Origin: Anaerolineales bacterium
Lineage (GTDB): Bacteria; Chloroflexota; Anaerolineae; Anaerolineales; UBA4823
DNA length: 17,426 nt
Assembly: GCA_022865865.1 (NCBI GenBank)
Contig: JALHTN010000058.1
Location: 1-17,426, forward strand
Direction of reading: 5' to 3'
The translations under genes were made by a program, and so were the position numbers. Of the stretch, positions 1-6,478 are shown piece by piece. Each line of letters opens with the position of its first letter. The first letter of the stretch is position 1. The notes beneath the pieces are model-generated. The model saw only the letters and a list, made by a program, of their open reading frames with translations. It searched no databases and was not told the DNA's origin.

Positions 1-1282
1 CTGTGGGCAGCCCCTGAACCAGGCTGACCGCCAGGCTTTGATTGATAGATTAAATTCCGAGGGACGGGAGATGGGCGATAAATTCCGCGCCAATCAGGAA
101 CTGCTCCAGCAGAACGACCAGCGAGTAAGCATTCTTGAAGACCAGATCAAATCCCTCTCCACTGCCGATAACGAACTGCGGCAGGCAGAAGTAGCTCGCA
201 CCAAGCTCTCCAGCCAGCTAGAGCAGTTAAACTCGCAAATAAGCCGCTGGGAGACCGATTTCGCACCCCATCTAGCCGCCCTCAAGGCGAAACTTGAGGC
301 AGAAGATTTTGCCCCGCAGGCGCGTAATCACCTTTCCGAGATCGATGAGCAGCTCAAAACTATCGGTTATGATGCTGCGGCACACGACACCATTCGCAAG
401 GCAGAAACTGAAGGGCGGGTTAGCGATGAAGAGATGCGCGCCCTTGAAAAAGCCAGATCGGCCATCAAGCCCCTGGAGCGTGAGACCAAAGAATTAGGTA
501 CCCAAATCACCAATTTAGCAGCACAATTAGGCCGCAAACAGGAAGAATACAATACAGCTGCTGAAGCGCTGCAGACCTCACGTCAGCAAGCGCCAGACCA
601 GGAGGCAGCAGAAAATGTGCTGCTCAACCTGCAAGAGCGTGAAAACCAATTGCGCCTAGAGGTCGGGGCGGCCAATCAAAAAGTGCTCGTGCTCCAAGAT
701 CTGAAAACCCGTTATGCTGCTTTAGAGGTGGAAAGAAATGAGCAGGCCAGCCAGGTGGCTAACTTCAAACAGCTGGAACGCGCCTTCAGCAAAGATGGTG
801 TCCCCGCTTTGCTGATCGAACAGGCTCTCCCCCAGATCGAATCCAAGGCTAATGAGATCCTGGACCGGCTGACCATGGGGGACATGTCCATTCGCTTTGT
901 TACCCAGGCAGCCTATAAAGATAAAAAGAGGGAAGACTTAAGAGAGACGCTGGAGATCCAGATCAGCGACAGCGCAGGCGTGCGTGACTATGAGATGTTC
1001 AGTGGCGGCGAGGCCTTCCGCATTGATTTCGCCATCCGCCTGGCGCTCTCCGAGGTGTTATCCCAGCGTGCTGGTGCCCGTCTGCAGACCCTGGTCATCG
1101 ATGAGGGCTTCGGCAGCCAGGATACCCAGGGACGCCAGCGCTTGATCGAAGCGATCAACCTGGTGCGGCAGGATTTTGCCAAGATTTTGGTCATCACCCA
1201 TATCGATGAGCTAAAAGAACAATTTCCCAATCGCATTGAAGTCGAGAAGACCAACCGCGGTTCGAACATCCGCGTGCTGTGA
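1..1282 (+). CDS. sbcC: SbcC/Rad50-type exonuclease ATPase subunit, C-terminal half (5' partial)
   Basis: The reading frame is open from base 2 and begins C-G-Q-P-L, which I read as the second cysteine of the CxxC zinc hook. The window therefore enters at the tip of the coiled coil. About 240 residues of charged, glutamine- and glutamate-rich helix follow (returning coiled-coil arm), then the C-terminal ATPase lobe: ABC signature FSGGE (about 998-1012), Walker B with catalytic acid in TLVIDEGFGSQD (about 1088-1123) and the H-loop VITH. In the family, SbcC with the nuclease SbcD forms the bacterial Mre11-Rad50 complex, which cleaves hairpins and processes blocked DNA ends in the cytoplasm. The N-terminal Walker A lobe and any sbcD lie outside the window. 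Possible TTG and ATG codons near 38 and 71 are internal methionine or leucine codons, not starts. The family call is firm. Confidence 0.95.
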   Translation, partial: CGQPLNQADRQALIDRLNSEGREMGDKFRANQELLQQNDQRVSILEDQIKSLSTADNELRQAEVARTKLSSQLEQLNSQISRWETDFAPHLAALKAKLEAEDFAPQARNHLSEIDEQLKTIGYDAAAHDTIRKAETEGRVSDEEMRALEKARSAIKPLERETKELGTQITNLAAQLGRKQEEYNTAAEALQTSRQQAPDQEAAENVLLNLQERENQLRLEVGAANQKVLVLQDLKTRYAALEVERNEQASQVANFKQLERAFSKDGVPALLIEQALPQIESKANEILDRLTMGDMSIRFVTQAAYKDKKREDLRETLEIQISDSAGVRDYEMFSGGEAFRIDFAIRLALSEVLSQRAGARLQTLVIDEGFGSQDTQGRQRLIEAINLVRQDFAKILVITHIDELKEQFPNRIEVEKTNRGSNIRVL

Positions 1283-1336
1283 CTTCATCTTTCCGTTAGA
1301 ACCTTTCCCTGATATCTGGTATTGAGTACCTGAACG

Positions 1337-2518
1337 GTGAATTCAGATTTGTCTTGGCTGATCCTATCCACAATCTTCCTGTTTTTTGGGATAGTCCTCA
1401 CCTATTGGATTCACAACCAGCAGTTTATCCAGATCCTGATCTCGCAAGCTACCCCACCCACCAGCTCCGCGGCACCTTTGATATCCATCATCGTCCCAGC
1501 CCGCAATGAAGCCCGCAATATCCGGCGCTGCCTCGAGGCCCTGGCTATTCAAACATATCCAAATCTGGAACTGATCGTGGTGGACGATCGCTCAACCGAT
1601 AACACATTGGAAATTATTGAAGCGACTGCAGCACATCATAAAGACCAAGCTTATCCTGCTGTCAAAATCATCCCGGGGGCAGTTCTCCCACCCGGTTGGA
1701 CCGGCAAACCCCATGCGCTCTTCCAGGGAGTTTCGGCCGCACAGGGGGAATGGCTGTGTTTTATCGATGCCGATACATTCGCCCACCCTTCTTTGGTATC
1801 TTCCACTTTCCAGGCCGCGCAATCCCTCTCCGCGGACCTGCTGACGATCTTAACTGACCAGCAGTTGGGCAGCTTTTGGGAAAAGGTGATCATGCCCCTG
1901 GTGTTCACCGCCTTATCAGTTGGCTTTCCTGCTGACCGGGTAAACGATCCCGGTAAACCAGATGCGATTGCTAATGGGCAGTTCATCCTCATCCGAAAAT
2001 CAGTCTACGAAATTGTGGGTGGTCACCAGGCTGTGCGTGCTGAGATCGCGGAAGACAAAGCCCTGGCAGCCCTGGTCAAAGGAAAAGGTTTTCATCTGGT
2101 GCTCGGCGATGGCCGAGCACTGGCTCAAACCCGCATGTACACCTCACTCTCAGAGATCTGGGAAGGTTGGACCAAAAATATCTACCTGGGACTGCAGGAT
2201 CGCCTCTGGCTGCTGGCAGCAGGCGCATTGGCGGGACTGGTTGGTGCACTTGCACTTCCCCTCTGGACTGTGCTCAGCTTGATCTGGGCTGCCTCTGGTG
2301 GTGGCTGGATGGCTTACCTGGCTGCTGCCGAATCCGTGTGTGTCTGGGGTTACCTGCTTTATCAGCGGGTCAGTGCCTGCCGAGCCATGCAGATCAACCC
2401 CTGGTATGCCCTATCCTTGCCCCTCGGCGCCTTGATCTTTACCCTGATGATGCTCACTTCAGCTTACAGGGTGCTCTCCGGGAAAGGGGTCACCTGGCGA
2501 GGTCGCTCCTATTCATAA
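1337..2518 (+). CDS. Membrane-anchored family 2 glycosyltransferase
   Basis: A 393-residue protein with a GTG start. It has one N-terminal membrane helix (residues about 6-26), a cytoplasmic GT-A domain, and three or so C-terminal hydrophobic segments (about 288-318, 322-343, 355-378). GT2 landmarks are visible: PARNEARN (54-61), VVDDRSTDNT (81-90), the metal-binding DAD in FIDAD (142-146), the acidic ED pair (239-240) and a Q-x-R-x-Y region with tryptophans after it (264-278). The ending GKGVTWRGRSY and the PPGWTGK motif (118-124) resemble the glycosyltransferases annotated as HpnB-like or CrtQ-like, which act on membrane lipids such as hopanoids or carotenoids. The acceptor cannot be read from the sequence and no lipid pathway gene is adjacent. 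It lies 54 bp after sbcC. No clear Shine-Dalgarno precedes the GTG, so the start is less certain than the family. Confidence 0.87.
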   Translation: MNSDLSWLILSTIFLFFGIVLTYWIHNQQFIQILISQATPPTSSAAPLISIIVPARNEARNIRRCLEALAIQTYPNLELIVVDDRSTDNTLEIIEATAAHHKDQAYPAVKIIPGAVLPPGWTGKPHALFQGVSAAQGEWLCFIDADTFAHPSLVSSTFQAAQSLSADLLTILTDQQLGSFWEKVIMPLVFTALSVGFPADRVNDPGKPDAIANGQFILIRKSVYEIVGGHQAVRAEIAEDKALAALVKGKGFHLVLGDGRALAQTRMYTSLSEIWEGWTKNIYLGLQDRLWLLAAGALAGLVGALALPLWTVLSLIWAASGGGWMAYLAAAESVCVWGYLLYQRVSACRAMQINPWYALSLPLGALIFTLMMLTSAYRVLSGKGVTWRGRSYS

Positions 2519-2556
2519 TTATCGCTGGTGAGCACGGGAAAATTTTGGTATTCATA

Positions 2557-2599
2557 TGTGACTTCTATCACTTACGATTGAGAAGATATTTGGTAACAT
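2557..2599 (+). promoter_or_regulatory. Candidate class II Crp/Fnr-activated promoter of nrfHA
   Basis: TGTGA-CTTCTA-TCACT (2557-2572) matches the CRP-type palindrome TGTGA-N6-TCACA at nine of ten arm positions. A -10-like TAACAT lies at 2594-2599. If transcription starts at 2606, the palindrome centre (2564.5) is exactly at -41.5, the class II activator position, and no separate -35 box would be needed. The leader to the nrfH ATG would then be 28 nt. Members of this regulator family often control anaerobic respiration, which fits nitrite reductase. The match and spacing are seen in the sequence; the regulator and the start point are inferred. Confidence 0.45.
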
Positions 2600-2633
2600 T
2601 AGTACAAGATTAATTCTGCAAAAGGTGAAGCAG

Positions 2634-3098
2634 ATGAAATTTGCACTCATCATTGGAATTTCTGCATTGATCATCGTGGCTGGTGTTGGGATGTATGTCA
2701 CGGATTTCACTGCCTACCTGGGCAGCAACCCCGCGACCTGCAATAATTGCCATGTCATGGACGCTGTTTATGAAAGCTGGTTTCACGGTGCTCACCAGTC
2801 ATGGGCAAATTGCAGCGATTGCCATACCCCCCACGCGCTGATCCCCAAATACATCACCAAAGGCATATCCGGTTACCATCATGTAACTGCCTTTGCATTT
2901 GGAAATATCCCTGACGCAATCCGCGCTAAACATAATTCACTGGAAGTCGTCCAGGAAAATTGTGTCCGCTGCCACACCGACACAGTTGACTCCACTTTTG
3001 AAGTCGATCTTCATTCAGACCGCTATTGTTTTGAGTGCCACCGGCATGTATCGCATGGTGAACGGGGAGTCTCTCTCCTGCCATATCAAGATCAGTAA
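2634..3098 (+). CDS. nrfH: Cytochrome c nitrite reductase small subunit (tetraheme quinol dehydrogenase)
   Basis: NrfH is the NapC/NirT-family membrane cytochrome that oxidises quinol and passes electrons to NrfA on the outer face of the membrane. The protein is 154 residues with one N-terminal membrane anchor (about 3-23) and four heme c motifs: CNNCH (36-40), CSDCH (60-64), CVRCH (110-114) and CFECH (132-136). The first motif is followed by V-M (M42), matching the CxxCHxM arrangement that provides the unusual axial methionine of heme 1 in NrfH. I chose ATG 2634 because AAGGTGA (2622-2628) is a well-placed ribosome site for it. A GTG at 2625 would add three residues but would overlap that site. 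nrfA begins 12 bp after the stop, so the two are one operon. Length and heme pattern are normal for the family. Confidence 0.95.
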   Translation: MKFALIIGISALIIVAGVGMYVTDFTAYLGSNPATCNNCHVMDAVYESWFHGAHQSWANCSDCHTPHALIPKYITKGISGYHHVTAFAFGNIPDAIRAKHNSLEVVQENCVRCHTDTVDSTFEVDLHSDRYCFECHRHVSHGERGVSLLPYQDQ

Positions 3099-3110
3099 GG
3101 AGCAAGGCAG

Positions 3111-4415
3111 ATGAAATCATCAACTACGATCTATATCCTCATAGGAATTATTGTCATTCTGACAATTGGCATTGTCGCCATACTGCTGTATATCAACAAC
3201 CAACCCGATCCAACTCGTGGTATCTTGCCCCTGGTTGAGATCGATCCGATGGAACCAGATTCGGAGAAATGGGGCGTTAATTTCCCAAACCAGTATTCAA
3301 CCCTGCTGAAAACAGAGACCAACGACGAGCGCACAGCCTATGGTGGCTCAAACCCCTACTCGAAATTGGAGACCGATCCGCGCTTGCCCACTTTGTTTGC
3401 TGGTTATGGTTTTAGCAAGGAATACAACGAAGATCGCGGCCATTTGAACAGCTTGAACGATGTTGAGGGTACCGCGCGGGTCAGCGAGAAAACCCCTGGA
3501 ACCTGTTATTCCTGCAAATCATCGGATAATCCACGCCTTTGGGACCAGATGGGAATGGCTGAATACGACATGACTCCCTTTATGGAATTAGGCGAGGAAA
3601 TCGATCATGCCATCGGCTGTGCAAATTGCCATGATGCCGAAACCATGCAGTTGATCGTGACCAACCCCGCTCTGGATGAAGCCCTGCAAGCTCAGGGTCA
3701 GGATTGGCGTGCATTCACCCGCCAGGAAATGCGCACCGTCGTTTGTGCCAACTGTCATGTCGAATATTACTTTAAAGGGGATGGTAATTACCTCACTTTC
3801 CCCTGGGAAGATGGCACCAAGATCGAAGATATCGCTAACTACTACGCAGAACTGCAGTTCAAAGATTGGGAGCACCCACAATCCGGCGCCCCGATGATCA
3901 AGATGCAGCACCCGGAATACGAGCTCTTCACTCAGAACTCTACCCACTATAACGCCGGGGTGGCCTGCGCGGACTGCCATATGCCATATACACGCGATGG
4001 CGCAGCTAAATTCTCCACCCATGACGTCAAGAGTCCCTTACTCAATGCCGAAACCGCCTGTGGTCAATGCCACACTGATGTGACCTATGTCACCAACCGG
4101 GTCTCCACAATCCAAAACCAGGTCAATGAAACCATGATCGCAACCGAGGATGCCATCCTGGCCGCGATCAGCGCCATCGAGGCTGCCGCAGCAGAATCCG
4201 GTGTGGACAGCCTGCAGCTAGAAGAGGCACGCCAGCTGCACCGGGAATCTCAATTGCGCTGGGATTTTATCGCTGCTGAAAACAGTATGGGCTTCCATAA
4301 TCCAGAGGAAGCACTGCGCATCCTTGCTGCTGCTACCAACCTAGCTCGCCAGGCAGAATTAAGGGCTGTCCAGGCAGCTGGAACTCCGGATATCATTCAG
4401 AGTGAAACCAATTGA
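3111..4415 (+). CDS. nrfA: Ammonia-forming cytochrome c nitrite reductase (pentaheme catalytic subunit)
   Basis: NrfA reduces nitrite to ammonium with six electrons (EC 1.7.2.2), using quinol electrons delivered by NrfH. The 434-residue protein has a hydrophobic N-terminal segment (about 7-28) that is a signal or membrane anchor. It then shows the diagnostic set of one lysine-ligated heme site, CYSCK (132-136), and four CxxCH sites: CANCH (170-174), CANCH (212-216), CADCH (286-290) and CGQCH (317-321). Further family features are RGH (109-111, probably holding the active-site arginine), HVEYYF after heme 3 (substrate tyrosine and calcium region), HPEYE (267-271) and STHD (302-305). A helical C-terminal region (about 330-425) forms the usual dimer interface. 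The leader GGAGCAAGGCAG gives a good ribosome site. Translation is likely coupled with nrfH. No NrfBCD or cytochrome c biogenesis genes are nearby. Confidence 0.97.
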   Translation: MKSSTTIYILIGIIVILTIGIVAILLYINNQPDPTRGILPLVEIDPMEPDSEKWGVNFPNQYSTLLKTETNDERTAYGGSNPYSKLETDPRLPTLFAGYGFSKEYNEDRGHLNSLNDVEGTARVSEKTPGTCYSCKSSDNPRLWDQMGMAEYDMTPFMELGEEIDHAIGCANCHDAETMQLIVTNPALDEALQAQGQDWRAFTRQEMRTVVCANCHVEYYFKGDGNYLTFPWEDGTKIEDIANYYAELQFKDWEHPQSGAPMIKMQHPEYELFTQNSTHYNAGVACADCHMPYTRDGAAKFSTHDVKSPLLNAETACGQCHTDVTYVTNRVSTIQNQVNETMIATEDAILAAISAIEAAAAESGVDSLQLEEARQLHRESQLRWDFIAAENSMGFHNPEEALRILAAATNLARQAELRAVQAAGTPDIIQSETN

Positions 4416-4680
4416 GTCGCTGATCAAGACTTGAAAAACGGGGTCGTCTCAAAACCATAGAAATGTCATCCTGAGTCAGCCACGCTTCTTTAGATTCTTC
4501 AAGTTGTTCAGCTGGCAATTTCTTGATCAATCGTGCCAGCCTGTTGGTGACCTGGTAAAAAGACAATTCTCCCACAATCCCCAGCAGCATGCGCAGATTC
4601 GCACTGAGGTTATGGATCACTGCTTTTGTAGGGTCGATAAACTTGGGGAAATCACGTTTATAGCTTAAAATAGGAACGTA
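4395..4680 (-). pseudogene. Remnant of a Crp/Fnr-family transcription regulator (C-terminal part)
   Basis: On the - strand an open frame between a TAA at 4681-4683 and a stop at 4393-4395 reads like the end of a Crp/Fnr regulator. Recognisable pieces are DFPKFI, the dimerisation helix AVIHNLSANLRMLLG and GELSFYQVTNRLARLI. Then comes a variable linker and LTQDDISMV, the first helix of the winged helix-turn-helix. Similarity stops near 4453: the expected recognition helix (a G-T-x-R-E-x-V-S-R-like run) is missing and the frame continues as unrelated residues into the 3' end of nrfA. No cyclic-nucleotide-type beta-barrel domain is readable upstream. It therefore lacks both the sensor domain and the DNA-reading helix, and is most simply a decayed gene. 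The family call rests on my recall of the motif pattern. A short functional protein is unlikely. Confidence 0.6.
4643..4671 (+). promoter_or_regulatory. Candidate promoter of the polyphosphate gene cluster
   Basis: TTGGGG (4643-4648) and TAAAAT (4666-4671) are separated by 17 bp and match the housekeeping -35 and -10 boxes at three and five of six positions. They lie in the only long gap ahead of the first PPK2 gene, inside the remnant regulator gene. The predicted leader of about 85 nt contains a small CAGCCC-TTTTGT-GGGCTG hairpin (4690-4707). The support is the position and the -10 box; the -35 match is poor. Confidence 0.35.
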
Positions 4681-4764
4681 TTATCCAACCAGCCCTTTTG
4701 TGGGCTGCTGCCATCTGGCTCCAGGCAAAAATCTCTAACCATCTGAATTGCGGGTTCTCCATAG

Positions 4765-5637
4765 ATGCTGGAAAAAATCGATCTCAACAAGAAAATATCA
4801 AAAAAAGAGTATAAGCAGGTCTTTCCACGTTTACGGATGAAATTGTATGCCCTGCAGAAGGCCTCCTGGGATGCTGAAATTCCAGTCATCATCCTGTTCG
4901 AAGGCTGGGATGCAGCCGGCAAAGGAACCTCGATTCAGAATCTAACCTCAAAATTAGACCCGCGCGGTTTCAAGCTGTATCCCATCCGGGCGGCGCGAAC
5001 ATATGAAAGCAAGCGTCCCTGGCTGTGGCGATTCTGGGTCAAAATACCGGGTAAGGGAGAGTGGGCGATTTTTGACCGCTCCTGGTACGGGCGAACGCTC
5101 GTTGAACGAGTAGAAGGTTTGATTTCTGAGAGCAGCTGGCGCCGGGCATACCGGGATATTGTTAACTTCGAACGCACCCTGGCTGACGAAGGCTACTTGA
5201 TCATCAAATTCTTCCTGCACATCAGTAGGGAAGAACAGAAACGCCGTTTCGACAAATTGATCGCCGATCCGTTGACCGCCTGGCAGGTGCTTTCTGAGGA
5301 TTGGGAACACCACAAGCAATACGATGATTGGCGGCTCGCTTACGAAGAGACATTTGAACGTACAGAAACGGAGTCGGGACCCTGGACGATCGTTGAAGCC
5401 ACGAACCGCCGTTATACCACGGTGAAGATTTTTGAAACCCTCGTTGAATCATTATCAAGACAATTAGCCGCCATGGATGCATTACCTGATCCTGCTCACT
5501 GGGAAGGCACCATCGATGAATTCTCGGAAAATATGCAGGCAGAAGGGAAAGACGAGCAGGAAGACGATTTTGAGAATGGAGATTCTGACTCCGAGTTAAA
5601 TATCCCTGATTACCTAACACCAGCGAGCGAAGGCTAG
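4765..5637 (+). CDS. ppk2: PPK2-family polyphosphate:nucleotide phosphotransferase, copy 1
   Basis: PPK2 enzymes transfer phosphate between polyphosphate and nucleotides in the cytoplasm, usually making nucleoside di- or triphosphates. This 290-residue protein has the P-loop EGWDAAGKGT (46-55), the aspartate/arginine motif FDRSWYGR (103-110) and the lid region with basic residues that follows. RPWLWRFW (84-91) and IVEATNRRY (209-217) recall the N-terminal half of the two-domain polyphosphate:AMP phosphotransferase. Unlike my recollection of that half, this protein keeps an intact P-loop. Residues about 250-280 form a strongly acidic tail absent from the neighbour. Start ATG 4765 has no good Shine-Dalgarno, but the alignment with copy 2 supports it: the motifs fall at identical residue numbers in both. 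It is the first gene of a four-gene polyphosphate cluster. Preference for AMP or ADP cannot be decided from sequence alone. Confidence 0.92.
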   Translation: MLEKIDLNKKISKKEYKQVFPRLRMKLYALQKASWDAEIPVIILFEGWDAAGKGTSIQNLTSKLDPRGFKLYPIRAARTYESKRPWLWRFWVKIPGKGEWAIFDRSWYGRTLVERVEGLISESSWRRAYRDIVNFERTLADEGYLIIKFFLHISREEQKRRFDKLIADPLTAWQVLSEDWEHHKQYDDWRLAYEETFERTETESGPWTIVEATNRRYTTVKIFETLVESLSRQLAAMDALPDPAHWEGTIDEFSENMQAEGKDEQEDDFENGDSDSELNIPDYLTPASEG

Positions 5638-5678
5638 GATTACCCTTTCCACCCATGGACCCGCTGAAAGACAGATAA

Positions 5679-6458
5679 ATGCTAGACACAATTGACCTCT
5701 CATTATCTCTCGATAATAACACCTACCATGAATTGCTGATCAAATACCAGGTCGCCTTGCACGATCTTGGATACCAGGTTTATGTCCAGGAACGACCGGT
5801 TGTGATGGTATTTGAAGGCTGGGATGCAGGAGGCAAAGGCGGTGCCATCAAACGGGTTACTGAAAAATTAGATCCACGTGGATATGTCGTCTACTCTATT
5901 GCTGCACCGCAGGGTGAGGATGCCGTACGTCACTATCTGCACCGTTTCTGGCGCAGGCTTCCCGAAAGCGGTCAAATTGCTATTTTCGACCGCAGCTGGT
6001 ACGGTCGGGTCATGGTGGAGCGCATTGAAGGGTTCTGCGCTGAGTCCGAATGGAAACGAGCCTTCCGGGAGATCAATCAATTCGAGCGCCAGCTGGTGGA
6101 TTTCGGCACAATTCTCTTCAAGTTTTGGGTTCACATCAGCAAGAACGAGCAGCTGGCGCGCTTCGAATCGCGGGCCAACGATCCGCTCCGTAGATGGAAA
6201 CTGACTGACGAGGATTGGCGCAACCGGGAGAAATGGGAGGTCTACAAGCAGGCAGTCGATGAGATGTTGTTGAAGACCAGCACCGTGACTGCGCCCTGGA
6301 CGATCGTTGAAGGGGATGACAAGTATTATGCCCGCGTAAAAGTCCTTCAAACCTTGGTGGACAAATTAAGCACAGAATTGGATTACGATCCGTTTTCAAA
6401 AGGCACCTTCCAAGCCTCTGAAAAATTAAAAAACAAGCAGAAACACCACAAGAAATAA
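5679..6458 (+). CDS. ppk2: PPK2-family polyphosphate:nucleotide phosphotransferase, copy 2
   Basis: A second single-domain PPK2, 259 residues, 41 bp after copy 1. It shows the P-loop EGWDAGGKGG (46-55), DPRGY (65-69), RHYLHRFWRRLP (84-95), FDRSWYGR (103-110) and KLTDEDWRNREKW, followed by APWTIVEGDDKYYARVKVLQ. These read like the catalytic C-terminal half of the fused polyphosphate:AMP phosphotransferase (PAP, class II PPK2). The first 120 residues align with copy 1 without a gap, so the two are tandem paralogs that have diverged. The protein ends in a basic lysine-rich tail, in contrast to the acidic tail of copy 1, which might favour pairing of the two. Expected role: nucleotide phosphorylation at the expense of polyphosphate. 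ppk1 follows after 20 bp. Confidence 0.92.
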   Translation: MLDTIDLSLSLDNNTYHELLIKYQVALHDLGYQVYVQERPVVMVFEGWDAGGKGGAIKRVTEKLDPRGYVVYSIAAPQGEDAVRHYLHRFWRRLPESGQIAIFDRSWYGRVMVERIEGFCAESEWKRAFREINQFERQLVDFGTILFKFWVHISKNEQLARFESRANDPLRRWKLTDEDWRNREKWEVYKQAVDEMLLKTSTVTAPWTIVEGDDKYYARVKVLQTLVDKLSTELDYDPFSKGTFQASEKLKNKQKHHKK

Positions 6459-6478
6459 TATTAGGAATGGAGGCGAAT

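Noticed and set aside
3588..4022. Long - strand frame opposite nrfA
   Set aside because: It is a shadow of the heme-protein gene: no family resemblance, and fully explained by the codon pattern of nrfA.
4681..4764. Upstream continuation of the Crp/Fnr remnant (sensor domain)
   Set aside because: All - strand frames here give no convincing cyclic-nucleotide-type barrel motifs, and a TAA at 4681-4683 closes the homologous frame.
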